Source: Schizochytrium sp. CCTCC M209059
Taxonomy: Eukaryota; Sar; Bigyra; Thraustochytrida; Thraustochytriidae
Length of the DNA stretch: 64,000 nucleotides
Assembly: GCA_000818945.1 (NCBI GenBank)
Contig: KN805393.1
Span: 280,332-344,331, forward strand
Reading direction: 5' to 3'
Positions 41,601-53,200 of the stretch are shown here, piece after piece (within the stretch, counting starts at the first letter, position 1; the number at the start of each line of letters is the position of its first letter). The position numbers and the translations under genes were made by a program. A model generated the notes under the pieces. That model saw only the letters and a list, made by a program, of their open reading frames with translations. It had not been told where the DNA came from and ran no database searches.

Positions 41601-44600
41601 AACTGCGCTCGCGTCGGCCAGGGTTTTCATGTTGCGAGCCTCCAAATCCACTTCGAGTAAACTACTTTGCAACTCATCCATGCCATTAGAAATGAAAGCC
41701 TGTACATGATTGGCATGTGCATCGGCTGTCAATCCCTGGAAACCAGCATAGGGAATGGACAAACTGACGTCTTCTCCAACAAGCTGGAGGTTCGTGATGA
41801 CGTACGGCTTTTCACGGTAGCGTCGATCAAAAAGAGGGGACACCTTCCGCGCGGCTACCGCCGCGTACGTCGCATGACGTTGAGCAAATTGGGCTGGCGT
41901 CAAAGGTGGAAGTTGTACTTCGGACTGGATCACCGACGCGCGCTTTGCAACGTCTTCGACCTCTTGGTTCTGTGCAAGTGTTGCCTGAAGCACTGCACTT
42001 TTAAGCGAAGTAAGGGTGAGACCTCCGGGGAGCGCCGCTTCCATCTTTTGAAGGTTTTCTTTGTCGTTTAGCTGTGCTTGAATTTCGCCTCTCCAGCTTC
42101 CCGTGAAGCGCCCATCGAAATCGATGCAGTCGGCTGCTGTGTCCACATCATCGCAGTGAGACCCTTCGAAAGGAGGCGACTTGGCCCGCAGATTCTCTTT
42201 TAGACTTCGCACGCAACCGATCCCAGCCTTGCTTTTGATTCCCTCTCCGTCATCGGCAGAGAGATACTGCGTATATTTTTCGAGCCATCCTTCGGCATCT
42301 CTGCACGCCGCCAGCAGCGCGAGAACCCGCTGTTGGAGCACAACCGGGTGTTGGTGACTCTTGCGGGGCGTGCCGTAGACTTCGCGCATAGGCGGACATT
42401 TTGCAACAGCGAGATCGGCCCAGTATGGCCATATCCAGCTTGGTCCTTTCACCGGTGCCAGTGCTGATGGCGACGCAGGAAAGTCAACTTCGATCGCCTC
42501 TTTCAAGAGACGGATAAAATGTAAGTATGTCCCCGTTTTGCCTTGCTGGCACTGCGCCATTAACAAGAGACGGCGAGGGTCCTTGGCGCCGTCATGATTG
42601 CAGTCATAATGCGCGGGCCGGCTGCTGCACGCCGTTTGGCCTCCGGTCACTTGGCTGCCACTGGGATACGTTTTACGGTAGGCAGCAATGTCGTGCAGTG
42701 GGTTTTCCACTTTGATCACCTCGTCCCCTTCGCTCGTCCGTCCAGTAACGGTTTTGGGATGGGCTGCCTTGCTCGTACGGCTGCGTTGATGAGTCCACAT
42801 GTAGAGGTCGATGTTGCCCGGAATGCACTGGTCGATTCGTTGAAGACCCCTAGCGTCGCGGTACTTATGCTCCACCGCCTTTTGGAGTTGCGTGTTGTAG
42901 CGCTTTGCATTCATAAGCACCGTTGGAAGCACATGAAGGTAGCGTTGCGCAGTCCAAGTGCCCAACGGAGATCGTCGGGAAGTTGACTGCTGCTGAAGAG
43001 ACTGACGAAACCTTGAGCGAAAGTGCTGCTCAGAGTCGGCGTGGAAACGGACCTCGTTGCCCGGATCCAGTACCACGAAGCTACCACCCTTCGCAAAATA
43101 TTGCCTTACGCTATCACTCGACAAAAAGTGAGTAAGCGCCTCCTTGAGAGCGGTGTCCGTTTCCTGAGCATCGACATTCGTCACCTTGAAGCGTCCAATC
43201 GTCGCTTCATCAGCATCAAGGGTCGGGTATCTGCACACGCGTCCAAACTCCTGAACAAAGGTCGAAAATGTCTCGGAGGAGCGCAAGCGGATGTCCAAAA
43301 AACGAAACGAGTGAGGAAATGTGTCACCCATGCGTCCTTTTTCGCACAAGATCACAATGCTGGGCAAATTTTCCAGGTCCTCGTACTTGGCCGTCTCTTC
43401 AGGAACAGGCATTGGCTTTCGATTGTGTTGCTGAGCTTCGAGATCTTCTCGGGCCTTCGACTCCGCATAGGAACGATTAACACGGTCCACAATCGTTTCG
43501 CTTGCACCAGGCGCACGAGCTTGTTTGGTGGGGTGTCGCAAGTCGCGCGTCAGCGACCACGATTCGAGTCTCTGAAAGAGGCTCGTTGCGGCCCGGGCTT
43601 TCTTCATTTTACCTCTCGCTGCGCTTTCGGCTTTTTTCCCGTCACTCCCACCGACGTCTGCCACAACGCTCAAAAGACCCCCCTGTTCGACATGCGTGAG
43701 CCCAAGCTTTTTTAGAGCGCATCGCAAACAGTCCTGGATGGACAGGTTCTCGTCCGTCTCGTAGACGCGAATGACGGCCATACGGCCAGTGCGATAGCGT
43801 GGATGAACGTCGAGCAGATCGTGCAAGAGACGGTCGGTTTCGTTGAACCACGCTTCGGACAAATTCCCCTGCACGTGGGCGTCGTCTTCGCGATTGCGTG
43901 CGAGCTTTTCAGAAATAATATACTGCCAACCAGCACGCCAATGGCTATGTGAAGCCTTGTTTTCTACGTACGGCAAATGTGTCTTCATTTCATCGACCCA
44001 CGCGTTTCCCAGCCGCTTTCGCAGTATTTCCTGGACTTTTTCAAGAGCCAACTCCTTCCAGGCTTCTCGTAGAGTCGCCTCGAGGAGAATGTTCACGAGA
44101 TGTTGAACAGAGGCTTGTTCAATGCCACCCGCGATGTCAAAGACGCAAATCTCACGTGCCTTATCGGGTGATCTTTCCAGTCTATGGGCGAATCCGAGGT
44201 GAGTTGCGAACTCTACGAGAAGAGACGTATTGAGGACAAGCTGACCGATATCATGGAGCTCGAGGTCCCTAAAGATATTCTCGCGTTCAATGGATCGATC
44301 CCACAACTTCTTGCGGTCAACACGGTAGATGGCAAGGTACGCGAGCGAGAGAAGATAGTCGGCCAAGATGATGTGCCCATCGTACAGCGGTGTGGAGGGC
44401 GAGACCTTTATTCCTTCTTGCTTGCGCTTTCGTGCCGTGCGTTTGCCATATGAGACTTCGAGAAGCTCACGGACATTGTCAAAAGCAGCATCCTTGAGCA
44501 CGCGTTGCCTTCTTCGAGGCATACAATCCACTACAATATCGTTGTGCTCCTCTTTGCATTCGGTGTCACAAAAGAGCGGGACGCTTGTAGCATGAAGCCT

Positions 44601-46637
44601 GATACACTGTCTTGGCTTTTTACAAGTGGGTTTTTTGGTGTCGAGATCGATCTTGTCACGCTCAAATCCAAGCCAGTACAGGAAGCCGGAGCCCGTTTGA
44701 AAGTTTTCTGGTAGGATTTCGACATCACAAGGCATGTTGAGCACGATGCGCTCGCGGAAATAGGCGAAAAATGTCGCATTCTTTGTCAGCCTTTGCGTTG
44801 CACGAGCCGGAAGCGTTTCGCTGACACGAAGGGCGAGAACCTCGCAAAATACCTTGTATTCATGCATCGGGTAGCGAAAGTACCTTTTCCCGTCGGCGGT
44901 CATCTCGCGGGGATCAATGGAAAAGGTCTCGCCCTCAAACTTGAGCTGCAATGGGCTTACGCCTTCTGGTACTGCCCACGTTGAGGTTTCCACGTAGTAG
45001 TCCATGCTACGATACAAGGAAGCTTCCGTGTGCCATGATACAATGTTTTCATCTTTGATGCGTGAGTTGATCGTAAGTGTATTCTGCGGAGTCGCCGAGA
45101 CAAGAAGACGCAGAACATTGTCGCTTTGTAGCATATCGTTGTTCAGGAGCCAGTCATGAGCGCCATCCTTTGTGGGTGCAAAGTGACATTCGTCAGCAAC
45201 GATGACGAGGAGTGTTCGCGGATCCGACGCCTCGTTGACCATCCAGTCGCAATGGTCTTTCATTAACTTTTTCGGATACTTGGTGTGCTTGAGCACGAGG
45301 CCATTGTCAAGCATTGCGTCTCGCACACGGCCGGCGGTCTGCGATTGCAGCGAGTTGAAATTAGGTGTAAGCACAACGAATGAAACTTTGTCGAAACGAC
45401 CCACCCAATCAAATTTCGTTTCTCGATTTCCAAAGAGCGCGCTCGCGGCTTTACCAAAGAGCTTCTCGGCAATCATGCGCTGCTCTGGGAAGGTCACATC
45501 AGGCTGAGAAAGTCCCGCCAGCTTGTTGTGCATATCCCTGCGCTGAATGGCTTCCGCTGGCACATGGAGCTCCACGCACAAAGTTGTCGGCTTCTCTTCC
45601 TCGGCGAGATCACTGTCACGCTCGGCGTCGTAAGCCAACTTGATGTGGGCTTCCTTTGCATCACAAACTTTCATGCCAAAGCTCGCAAGCGCACGGGTAA
45701 CCTGCTCCCAGGCACTATCCTTGCGCGCTTGATAAACTGCATTGCAATCGTTTATGAGGAGCTCCTCTGCGAGGGCTCTGCGATTTGTCTCCGCTCCGGG
45801 TAGAGTTGGCATGACCAGCTCGAGCTCACCTTCCTGCCCATGGACCTCATTGGAGCCTTTGGCCACGAAGACAATTCGAACAGGCTGCTCCTCGCCATCA
45901 AACACGCTTTCACCTTCCAGCTCATTGTCGATTTCCTCCTTTTCTTGGCTTTCAGTACTTTCTTCAAGAAGTTCGCGTGCGAGCGTAGTATCCGCGGATC
46001 CAAGAGCAACCACAATGCTCAAAACACGACCATACTCCAGCGTCTCGTTCGGTTCGTCCGCAGCGTCGCAAATGAATATGACGCGAGTTTCATGGTCCCT
46101 ACTACCGATCTCTTGCAGCAGCTTCTCGTGCAAGCTCTCGGAATCCTCGAGACACTTGAAGAATTCACTATTATTTAAACCAAATTTGAGCATTGGAGGC
46201 TCGACGCCCTTGTTCCAACGCTTTGCCGCCAGCCCCTTCAACAGGTTGACAGTAAAGCCTGCGCGTCCCTCCGCGCGCAGACAGGCTTTGTCTACGTCTG
46301 AGGGTCTCTGAATAATAGTCCCCTTGGTATCCGTAGCTATGATCCCCAGGCAGATTCCGAAGAGGTCGAGACCCTCATATCCGCCTTCCTCGTACATCTT
46401 CTTCAGCCCGGCCACATCCTCGAGCCCGTCCTCGTCCGTGTCCGCGAGCCAGCACACGCGCAGGAGCTGCGGCAACGCCTGCAGGTCCACCTTGGCCTCG
46501 CCGCTCAATTGCCGCAGCGCGGCCGGGCTGTTCTCCACCTCCTCCTCGAACTCCGTCGCGGCCTCCGCGTTGATCACCAGCACCAGCGGCGGCGCCACGT
46601 CCGCCGCCGCCGCCGCCGCCTCGCGCGTCGCCTCCAT
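38625..46637 (-). CDS. Giant protein B: permuted SF2 helicase + TAGT-like glycosyltransferase (GREB1-like)
   Basis: This single-exon paralog of A and C has 2670 residues from the ATG at 46635-46637. That start aligns with the N-termini of A and C (V-L-V-I-N-A-E); the frame stays open to 46853 through a minisatellite, which I treat as 5' leader. The DECH box begins at D482 and is followed by SATPQN. The motif V/VI-like CEKGRMGDTFP and QEFGRVCRYP come next, and the Walker A G1366-K1367-T1368 comes last. The glycosyltransferase-like domain has WILDDDVDVC at about 1777-1786 and HWENVEF. The tail is Ser/Arg-rich and contains a 127-residue in-frame duplication. It then has a Cys/His-rich region (about 2480-2605) with repeated C-x-x-H and C-x(4-6)-C spacing, suggesting zinc binding. 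Helicase and transferase motifs are intact. There is no LRR partner upstream; C lies there instead. Confidence 0.92.
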   Translation of the reverse strand: MEATREAAAAAADVAPPLVLVINAEAATEFEEEVENSPAALRQLSGEAKVDLQALPQLLRVCWLADTDEDGLEDVAGLKKMYEEGGYEGLDLFGICLGIIATDTKGTIIQRPSDVDKACLRAEGRAGFTVNLLKGLAAKRWNKGVEPPMLKFGLNNSEFFKCLEDSESLHEKLLQEIGSRDHETRVIFICDAADEPNETLEYGRVLSIVVALGSADTTLARELLEESTESQEKEEIDNELEGESVFDGEEQPVRIVFVAKGSNEVHGQEGELELVMPTLPGAETNRRALAEELLINDCNAVYQARKDSAWEQVTRALASFGMKVCDAKEAHIKLAYDAERDSDLAEEEKPTTLCVELHVPAEAIQRRDMHNKLAGLSQPDVTFPEQRMIAEKLFGKAASALFGNRETKFDWVGRFDKVSFVVLTPNFNSLQSQTAGRVRDAMLDNGLVLKHTKYPKKLMKDHCDWMVNEASDPRTLLVIVADECHFAPTKDGAHDWLLNNDMLQSDNVLRLLVSATPQNTLTINSRIKDENIVSWHTEASLYRSMDYYVETSTWAVPEGVSPLQLKFEGETFSIDPREMTADGKRYFRYPMHEYKVFCEVLALRVSETLPARATQRLTKNATFFAYFRERIVLNMPCDVEILPENFQTGSGFLYWLGFERDKIDLDTKKPTCKKPRQCIRLHATSVPLFCDTECKEEHNDIVVDCMPRRRQRVLKDAAFDNVRELLEVSYGKRTARKRKQEGIKVSPSTPLYDGHIILADYLLSLAYLAIYRVDRKKLWDRSIERENIFRDLELHDIGQLVLNTSLLVEFATHLGFAHRLERSPDKAREICVFDIAGGIEQASVQHLVNILLEATLREAWKELALEKVQEILRKRLGNAWVDEMKTHLPYVENKASHSHWRAGWQYIISEKLARNREDDAHVQGNLSEAWFNETDRLLHDLLDVHPRYRTGRMAVIRVYETDENLSIQDCLRCALKKLGLTHVEQGGLLSVVADVGGSDGKKAESAARGKMKKARAATSLFQRLESWSLTRDLRHPTKQARAPGASETIVDRVNRSYAESKAREDLEAQQHNRKPMPVPEETAKYEDLENLPSIVILCEKGRMGDTFPHSFRFLDIRLRSSETFSTFVQEFGRVCRYPTLDADEATIGRFKVTNVDAQETDTALKEALTHFLSSDSVRQYFAKGGSFVVLDPGNEVRFHADSEQHFRSRFRQSLQQQSTSRRSPLGTWTAQRYLHVLPTVLMNAKRYNTQLQKAVEHKYRDARGLQRIDQCIPGNIDLYMWTHQRSRTSKAAHPKTVTGRTSEGDEVIKVENPLHDIAAYRKTYPSGSQVTGGQTACSSRPAHYDCNHDGAKDPRRLLLMAQCQQGKTGTYLHFIRLLKEAIEVDFPASPSALAPVKGPSWIWPYWADLAVAKCPPMREVYGTPRKSHQHPVVLQQRVLALLAACRDAEGWLEKYTQYLSADDGEGIKSKAGIGCVRSLKENLRAKSPPFEGSHCDDVDTAADCIDFDGRFTGSWRGEIQAQLNDKENLQKMEAALPGGLTLTSLKSAVLQATLAQNQEVEDVAKRASVIQSEVQLPPLTPAQFAQRHATYAAVAARKVSPLFDRRYREKPYVITNLQLVGEDVSLSIPYAGFQGLTADAHANHVQAFISNGMDELQSSLLEVDLEARNMKTLADASAVRWVFVPSFDRAGVALLDYEHAIPRNDDIKPTVICIVVRSGRQFEEYVASYGSAHLVLSLPSRLTLPSRLEENVSHLENGAFGFARLFVQLVANDLDLPWVWILDDDVDVCFQRDLVDNDDADADKSPTALAQPKIPKPCTFSAVMRGVEDIVHGESTAFAVNTEKKRMANWPPSEPVIRRESSPPMANESASTKAEWTGGSDQYGLIGIRPFPRNGQISEDEPPFQVSGMVKSFLYLNVARTVQTGALFPAKQHWENVEFGHLIDETGLVCLRTNRFFIHQRNLQPGRKVPARKFVPSLRYPSLEAALEHFRDEHGTLLATQAVSKLVPKHFSAANCWASETRSWIASQEGGTLHVCLLEASDCNTLNTLALYAPENVGKVLVVVRSSDEKHFEEMSALKDTSFFQLKDRPKCTLHLHEEVRSEDALLARLLLLNTSELQTFQQHESTTDTGCGTNDSSRRKRRRSSLSVASIAGRGRRMTSHRSESDSSLRSIQPGIVDTDVRSGQSLEKSPLNSVSSLPDKSPVADSSAPRRSRSQLSPQDKASTTPLKRSASLASNASLSAEKSSLQSPTNMADCKSDSSLGSPPGMNVGSLASPEDFQQRKRMASHRSESDSSLRSIQPGIVDTDVRSGQSLEKSPLNSVSSLSDKSPVADSSALRRSRSQLSPQDKVSTTPLKRSASLASNASRSAERSSLQSPTDMADCMSDSSLGSPPGMNVDSLASPEDFQQRRAFKRSFDSASGEEQTKKRRASSSSEEDEKQTEKRRASSSSKEDGSWAAQASIVSHRDNSSTSRSDVTRSTTCSKVLENGEKCDADTYREYTFCKNHMDPRELFKCKDFRKKLCRFTELRSHIRSETTLEDDKPDSSSLEDRREPVFTCHRKIKLSERKKTFYCEKHIEQNAHLCDTDSCDQPRNKDHTFCSRCLEDDQCKSLDKRRQPSAFKRDFTVGDDAYGGTEKRKKLMKDLRKWREYIPAGEYIISNDRRSQLGN
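39411..40166. repeat. 381-bp in-frame tandem duplication in giant gene B
   Basis: Two copies, starting at 39411 and 39792, differ at only a few positions. They encode a Ser/Arg-rich segment with RSESDSSLRS, SPLNSVSSL and TPLKRSASLASNAS. The high identity points to a recent duplication. Confidence 0.93.
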
Positions 46638-47279
46638 CGCCGCCGCGGCCTCCTGCGCGTCGCCTCGTTCGGGTTCTGCTCGTCGCCCTTCAACCCGAGT
46701 TCGCCATCGCGAGGGTCCTGGCGAAGGGATCTTTCTTCGGGTCTTCCTCGCCCGTTGCTGCGGTGGCCTCGTGACACGATTTTTCCCTTCCTCTCCTCGC
46801 CCCGCGGGACTGCGGGAAGGTGCGGGAAGGTGCGGGCAGGTGCGGGCACCCACCTGAGGCTCGCAAACTCAAGCTGCGGGGTCGCGCGCAGCAGAGGAGG
46901 CGGCTGGCTTTGTAGATAGATGCTAGATTTATGCGAACGCAACGAGAGCGGCAGATGGCCGAGGCGAGGAGCAGGACGGCTGCGGCTAGCGGCAGGGAGT
47001 AAGGCGGGAGGACGAGACGAGGCGAGGTGGCGTGCATGCGTCGGCAGGATGGAATCGTGTCCCTATCGGCACGCCGATCTTGCGAAAAAGCCATCGTTCA
47101 GAGGGTGATTGACTGGCTCTCTGAGCCAAGACTGACCGGCCCAGATCTGCGGCCCAGACTGACTTTTTGAGTTTGTATTCTGGTTCGGGACATTGAATTT
47201 GAATGCAATTTAGATTTGTTTGAAAGGTTTGTTTGGTACGAAAAAGAACGAGCGTGACGAGAGAAAGTGGGCTATGTAG
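46638..47279. other. Intergenic region between giant genes C and B
   Basis: This region is the 3' flank of C and the 5' region of B. It contains a 10-bp minisatellite at 46811-46850. There is no LRR gene here, unlike upstream of A and C. Confidence 0.6.
46811..46850. repeat. 10-bp minisatellite upstream of gene B
   Basis: Four tandem copies of TGCGGGAAGG, the last two with single-base changes, about 175 bp upstream of the chosen start of B. Confidence 0.88.
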
Positions 47280-50200
47280 TCATGCATCCTCCAAAATGTC
47301 GCGGCGCAGAGCGTTACGAAGCCTTGCAAGGCCGCTTTGGCATTTTTTGATGCGTTCATCCGTTTGATCATTAGACTCGATAAACGACCCTGCCTTCTTG
47401 ATAGTTATCCAGTCGAAGATGTCCTGGCTAGTTTTGCACGAGGTAAGATGGACAAGTAGCTCCTGATAGAACTCACGAGGAGGATTTCCGTCAGATGCAT
47501 ACTTAGCCTCCAGAAGTTCAATTTTCTCCTTAGCATTGGCTTTCATGCCCGCCGAAAGAGGCACTGGAGAAAACTTCCTTCTGCCCCCAGACTTTGGCTT
47601 AGGCGTACGTTTCTCGGTGGATTTGGGTGTTGCGGAGGCACCCCCTGCGCCAGTATGAGAAGACAACTTCGACTTGACATCACTTGAGGATGACGATGCG
47701 CTGGACAGCGCTACCGCGCCACGCCCGGAGAGTCCTTGAGGCGAGGTTGATTCTGCTGCTTTGGGAGTTGAGGTTTTGCTATTGTCTGCCTCAGACTTTG
47801 CCTCAGACGAACAATCGGCGGCTGGACTTGACAAGTCAATGACGAGAGGAGCTGAGCTCGGAACTGGCGAATCGAGCTTTGTTTCGTCAGCCTCTTGTGC
47901 TTCAAGTGCTTGGCGATCCAAACGGTTGTCTTCGCCTTCCTCGTGCTCGTCCACGTCTTCGTTATCTTCCTCAGCATTTTTACCAAAAAGGGACGGGTCG
48001 ATCTCGCTGGGGTCAACAATGCAGTCCTTCGGTGACAGGAATTGCGCGTTCTTCCTAATGCTGTCTATGATGCTTTTGCGAGTTTTGGCGGAGGGGTGTC
48101 CGACACGATAATCGCGTGGAATCTTTTCGGGTATGAGCCTGATAAGCTGCTTGCCGGCGACTGCGAGCTTCTTCTTATCGAGACAGTCCTTGCAGCAATT
48201 ATAGTACCTGTAGCAGGCGGACCGGCAGTTGTCCACGGCACAGACGTCGAGCTTTTCCCTGTGCTCTTTGCAAAAGGATGTTTTGTTTTCCTTATTTGCG
48301 TTGCAAGTAAAGGCGAAGGTGTACTTAGGACTCTCGCTGGCGTTTTTGAAGTGCTCTAGAGCTTTGTCACCACCCTTCACTAGGCTCCAGTCGGCATCGA
48401 GACGCTTAATCTCATCTCTATCCTGAACAGGCTTAAGTGTTGCAGTGTAGTAGTATTCGATGCGCTTGCAAAGCCTGTTGCGGGGGTCGTTATGCTTAAA
48501 TTTGATGGCGGGAGGGATGTGCTTGTTGCAGTAGCCGGGCGCGTTCTGGGTTGAGGGGCGCCCACAGCACTCGTTGGTCTCGGTGTTGATAATAATTGCG
48601 CAAGTGGCTTTTCTGCCTGCGGCCATCGAGTGCTTGCCACAGAGGGGACCGCCACGAATGGCAATGTTAGTGCAGTTGACCCGTTTTTTGGTTTCGGGCT
48701 CCACGTCCTGGCCGTTGCAGAGAGGGCGACCGTCGTCGGTGAAACGGGTGGTGCCTTCGTCTTTGCTGGAGGTGCTGTTGATCTCGAGGCGAGACCTCTT
48801 GGGTAGTGTGCTCGCATTGACGTGTTCGTCGTCGTTCTCCACATCCACGTGCTTGGAGTCATGCTCGAGGTCAGCATTGACGTCCGGGCGCACACGCTTC
48901 TTGCTAGAGTCCAACTCAACGGGTGCATTGTCGTCAGAGGACACGTTTCTTTGGGCCGCCGAAGAAGTTGATAACTTGGAAGGAGTTTGTCTGGATAGGC
49001 TAGGCGCATCCTCAACTTCCAACTTCTTGCCCTCCCCGTCACGTTGGACAGCACTTTCATTATGCGCGGACTTCAGGCTCTTGGTCGCAGACGCGTAAGA
49101 CGTTGAGGCCGGGGCTGTGGCACTGTTGGGGCGTTTATTGCCTCGCTTCGAGTCTCCGGCGCGACCCAAAGGGCTTGGAGAGGGGGCAATACTCGAGCGG
49201 TCATGCCCTTTATGCCAATTTCCAGAATCCCCATGAGCGCTTTTACCGCCGCTCTTGTCATCCTCGTCATCGCCATCGTTGTCGATATTGTCGCCGTCAC
49301 CGTCGTTAGGCGAAACAACTTTTGCTCCCCGAGAGCTTGGCGGGGCAATTGCAGGTTGCTCGGTCCCTGCATAGAACAACTTTGTAGCAAATGGGTCATC
49401 AATGTCCGCCTCGCGATAGATGCGAAAAGTGCAATTCGGACGATTCTTCAGGGTTATGGTCTCATTTCCCTCCTCGAGCTCACCAAACGCGCAAAGATCG
49501 TCGCGCCGAACAACAAAAAGAGAGCTGGTGGTCGACGCGGGGACATGCAGGGCAATGCTATTGATTGCGCTGTCCGAAGCCGCTTCCAAAAAGTACACTG
49601 GAACCTTTGTTGCACCCTCGCAAGAGCCTTCTCGTGCAATCCACTCTTGAACAATGGCTGCCCAGCGATGCGAGGGCGGAAAACTTGCGCGTAGCTGACT
49701 TGAGAGCAGCCGGCCCGGCGCGAGACCGCCATATGTATCTCGAAAGTGTACAAGCGCTTCCTTCAGGTGCGTAAAGTGCGCAGGCGCTCCATTGAGAGAG
49801 TCCCGCGCAGGGCCGCTTCGTGCTCCCAGCTTGAGATTTTTCTTGTGATGATAGAAACGATTCACTTTGAGGCAAACGAGACCGGCCTCGTCCACGAGGT
49901 GGTTAAATTCGACGTCTTCCCAAAACGTTTTCACAGGGAAATACACGCCGGCTCGCACAGTGCTGTCCACATTCAAGAAAATGAATGAGTACACTGAATA
50001 GGTGACAAGAAATGGAGCCTTGGGATCCTTCAGCCGGGCTTGAGCATCACGCCGAATGCCAATCAGCCCATATTGGTCTGCTCCGCCTGTGAGGTCCACT
50101 TTGGAACGGACTGGGAGGGTGCTGACCTCGGGTGCTGGGCGCCTGCGGATGCTAGGCCGTTTTGCCCTCCGCACCTTCATTTGCTTCTCGTCGCCTGTCA

Positions 50201-53200
50201 ATTGAATCGTTTCTTCCTCGTTTTGAACGATGTGCTCTACTCCAGTCATCACGGTGACAAATGTACAAGGGTCTGGCGGTGCTTTCGGCGGGTTTATTGG
50301 TACATCGTCCACAAGCATTCGCTCGTAGCACACATCAACGTTGTCGTCTAAGATCCAAACCCATGGGAGGCCAAGCTCGGAAGCTGCGAGCTGGATGAAG
50401 AGTCGCGCATAACCGATGCCACCCTGTTCAGCAGTCACGAACTTCGTACGATCCACCTTGGAAGGCATTTTCGACGGCAGCCCAAGCACAAGATGCGCCG
50501 ACCCATAGTTTGCGACGTATTCTTTGAATTGTTGGCCACTTCTTACAACAATGCAAACCACTGTGCGTTTGCCCTGTTTGTTCTTTTCGTCAGGCTCTGG
50601 TATCGCTTTCTCGTAGTTGAGAAGAGCAACACCGGCACGATTGTATGAGGGAACAAAAACCCAACGCACGTCCTTTGCCTCCTTGCGCGCGCTCATGTGC
50701 AGCGTCTCGGATGCTTTGCTCACTGTCTTGGATCCTTTCCTCGCCGGCTTGGGAATTCGGCTCACATCAAAGAGCGGGAAGCGTTTCGACTTGGCATCAA
50801 GGTACACTTGCACGTTATCCGCATCTGCATAGACGGACAAGCCTTGAAAACCAGAATACGGAGCAGAGAGACTCACGCCCTCAGCGACGAGCTTAATGTT
50901 GTGAACCTCATGCTGCTTCTGGCAATACTTCTCGTCAAAGCTGCGCGAGATTGACTTCGCAGCAACGCATGAATACGCACGTTGTTGGGGCGTTGAAAAG
51001 GTCACTCGCTCCATATTTGTCTGCGAATTTGAGTTGGGAGCCTTGCGATCACGTCCTCGGGCTCCGACATCCCAAAGATGATTCTGCACATAGGCTTGCG
51101 CGGTGCGCAGACGCTGAGATACAGAAGCATCCTGCGACTGGCGCAAGGAACTTTTGCGAAGCGCACTAAAAAGCATAGCTGTAGCTTCAGGACTCTCCCA
51201 GATCTCCTGAAAGTTGGTCTTCCACTCAGAAAGACTGAACCTGTTATCAAAATTGACGCAGCGGAATGCGAGTTCGATGTCTGTGTGGTCGGCTGTGATA
51301 GGAGCTTTCTGCCTTGCGATAAATTTCTCGAGATCTTTGAGCACCTCCTTGCCTGCTTTTGACTGTATCGCCTCGCAATCTTCGACAGAAAGTTTCATAA
51401 TGTAGAAGTCTGACCACGATGCGCCTTGCTCCCCTGCAAGTGCAAGAAGAAGGAGGCGCTGCCACATCACGGCCTTGTGGTATTGTCCGGTCTTGGGCTT
51501 ATCATAATCGTTCCTCATGGGCGGAAAGCCAAGAGGACGGGATCCAGTGATCAGATTTCTCCAATATGGGAGGGACCATCTAGCCCGCGCGACAGGTGGT
51601 AAGGGCTTGGGCGGTGCGGGAATAACGACTTCTATGTGATCTTTGAGGAGTTTGATAAAATGAAGGTATGTTCCGGTCTTGCCTTGCTGGCATTGTGCGA
51701 CAAGTAAAAGTCTACGAGGGTCTCTCTCACCATCTCGGGCCCAGTCATAATGTGGCTGGCGACTCTTGGATGAACTAGAGGAGCGCTCATTGGCACCCGA
51801 TTGGGGATCCTGTTTACGATAAGCCTCATGATCGTGGAGCGGATTTATCACCTCCGTCGATCCGTTCTCAACGCGGATCAATCTCGGATGCGCTTTCTTT
51901 GTGGAGCGGCTTCGGTCGCCAGAGACGTAGAGGTCAAGTGGCCCTGGAATGCACTGATCGATGCGCTGAAGGCCATGAACATCACGATATTTGTGCTCGA
52001 CTGCCTTTTGCAGCTGCGCGCCGAAGCGCTCCGCATTCATCAAAACTGTCGGCAGCACGTGCACGTACCGCTTGGCTTTCCACATCCCGAATCGAGCCCT
52101 CGAAGAGCTGCTCGGACGAAGAGTTGTTTCAAGCCTTGTCCTGAATTGGAATTCTGAGTCGGCATGGAAGCGGACCTCGTTGCCCGGATCCAGCACCGCA
52201 AAGCTGCCACCCTTGGCAAAGTGATCTTTAACATCACTCTCCTGAAAGAGTAAGTCCAGCTGACTTCGAAGCTCGGACTTGTCCACCCCATCAGTGGATT
52301 CCGGACCCTTTTTTATGGTTATGCCCTTTACGTTGCTGTCGTCAAGCCCTGGATAACGGCACACGCGTCCAAATTCTTGAACAAAGGTAGAGTATGTTGG
52401 CGATGAGCGCAGACGAATATCTAGGAAGCGGAATGAGTGCGGAAAGGTATCCCCCATGCGGCCCTTTTCGCACAAAATGACAATGGTCGGCAGATTTTCC
52501 AGGTCCTCATACTTTGCCGTTCTTTGGACGTTCCTCGGTTTGGCTTGTTTCTTCTGCGCTTCGAGCATTTCTCGAGCCTTGGCCTCCGCGAAAGATCGAT
52601 TGACGCGATCCTTCAAAGTTTCATGGGCGTCTGGATCGCTCTTTTGTTTGCTTGGGTGCCGGAGGTCTCGGTCCAGCACCCAGGACTCGATTTGAGTAAA
52701 CAAGCTTGTCGCCCGTCGTCCGGGCCTTTGCTGCTCGTTAGTAGACCCCTTCTTGCCGTCACTCCCGCCAACATCGGCCACAACGCTGAGCAGGCCGCCA
52801 TGGTCATTGTGCGTGAGGCCGAGTTTAATGAGGGCGCTACGCAGGCAATCTTGAATGGAGAGGTTCTCATCAGTTTCGTAGACGCGAATGACGGCCATGC
52901 GGCCCGTGCGGTACTTGGGATGAACGTCGAGCAGGTCATGCAAGAGACGGTCTGTTTCGTTGTACCATGCCTGCGAGAGGTTGCCCTGCTGCTCATCTAG
53001 ATCTTCCAAATTGCCAGCCATCTTCTCTGACAGTATAAATTCCCAACCGACTCGCCAATGATCGAGAGTATTGTGATTCTCTTGTTCCCTGAGCTTCTCC
53101 ATTTGTTTGGTCCACTTCTCCCCAAAACGTTTATTAAGCACTTCATAGTCCGCTTCGGCCATTTGGTTCCAGGCGGCTTTCAGAGTCGCCGTGAGAAGAA

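Noticed and set aside
46638..46853. N-terminal extension of giant protein B
   Set aside because: The segment encodes Arg/Pro-rich sequence over a minisatellite and has no counterpart at the N-termini of A and C.
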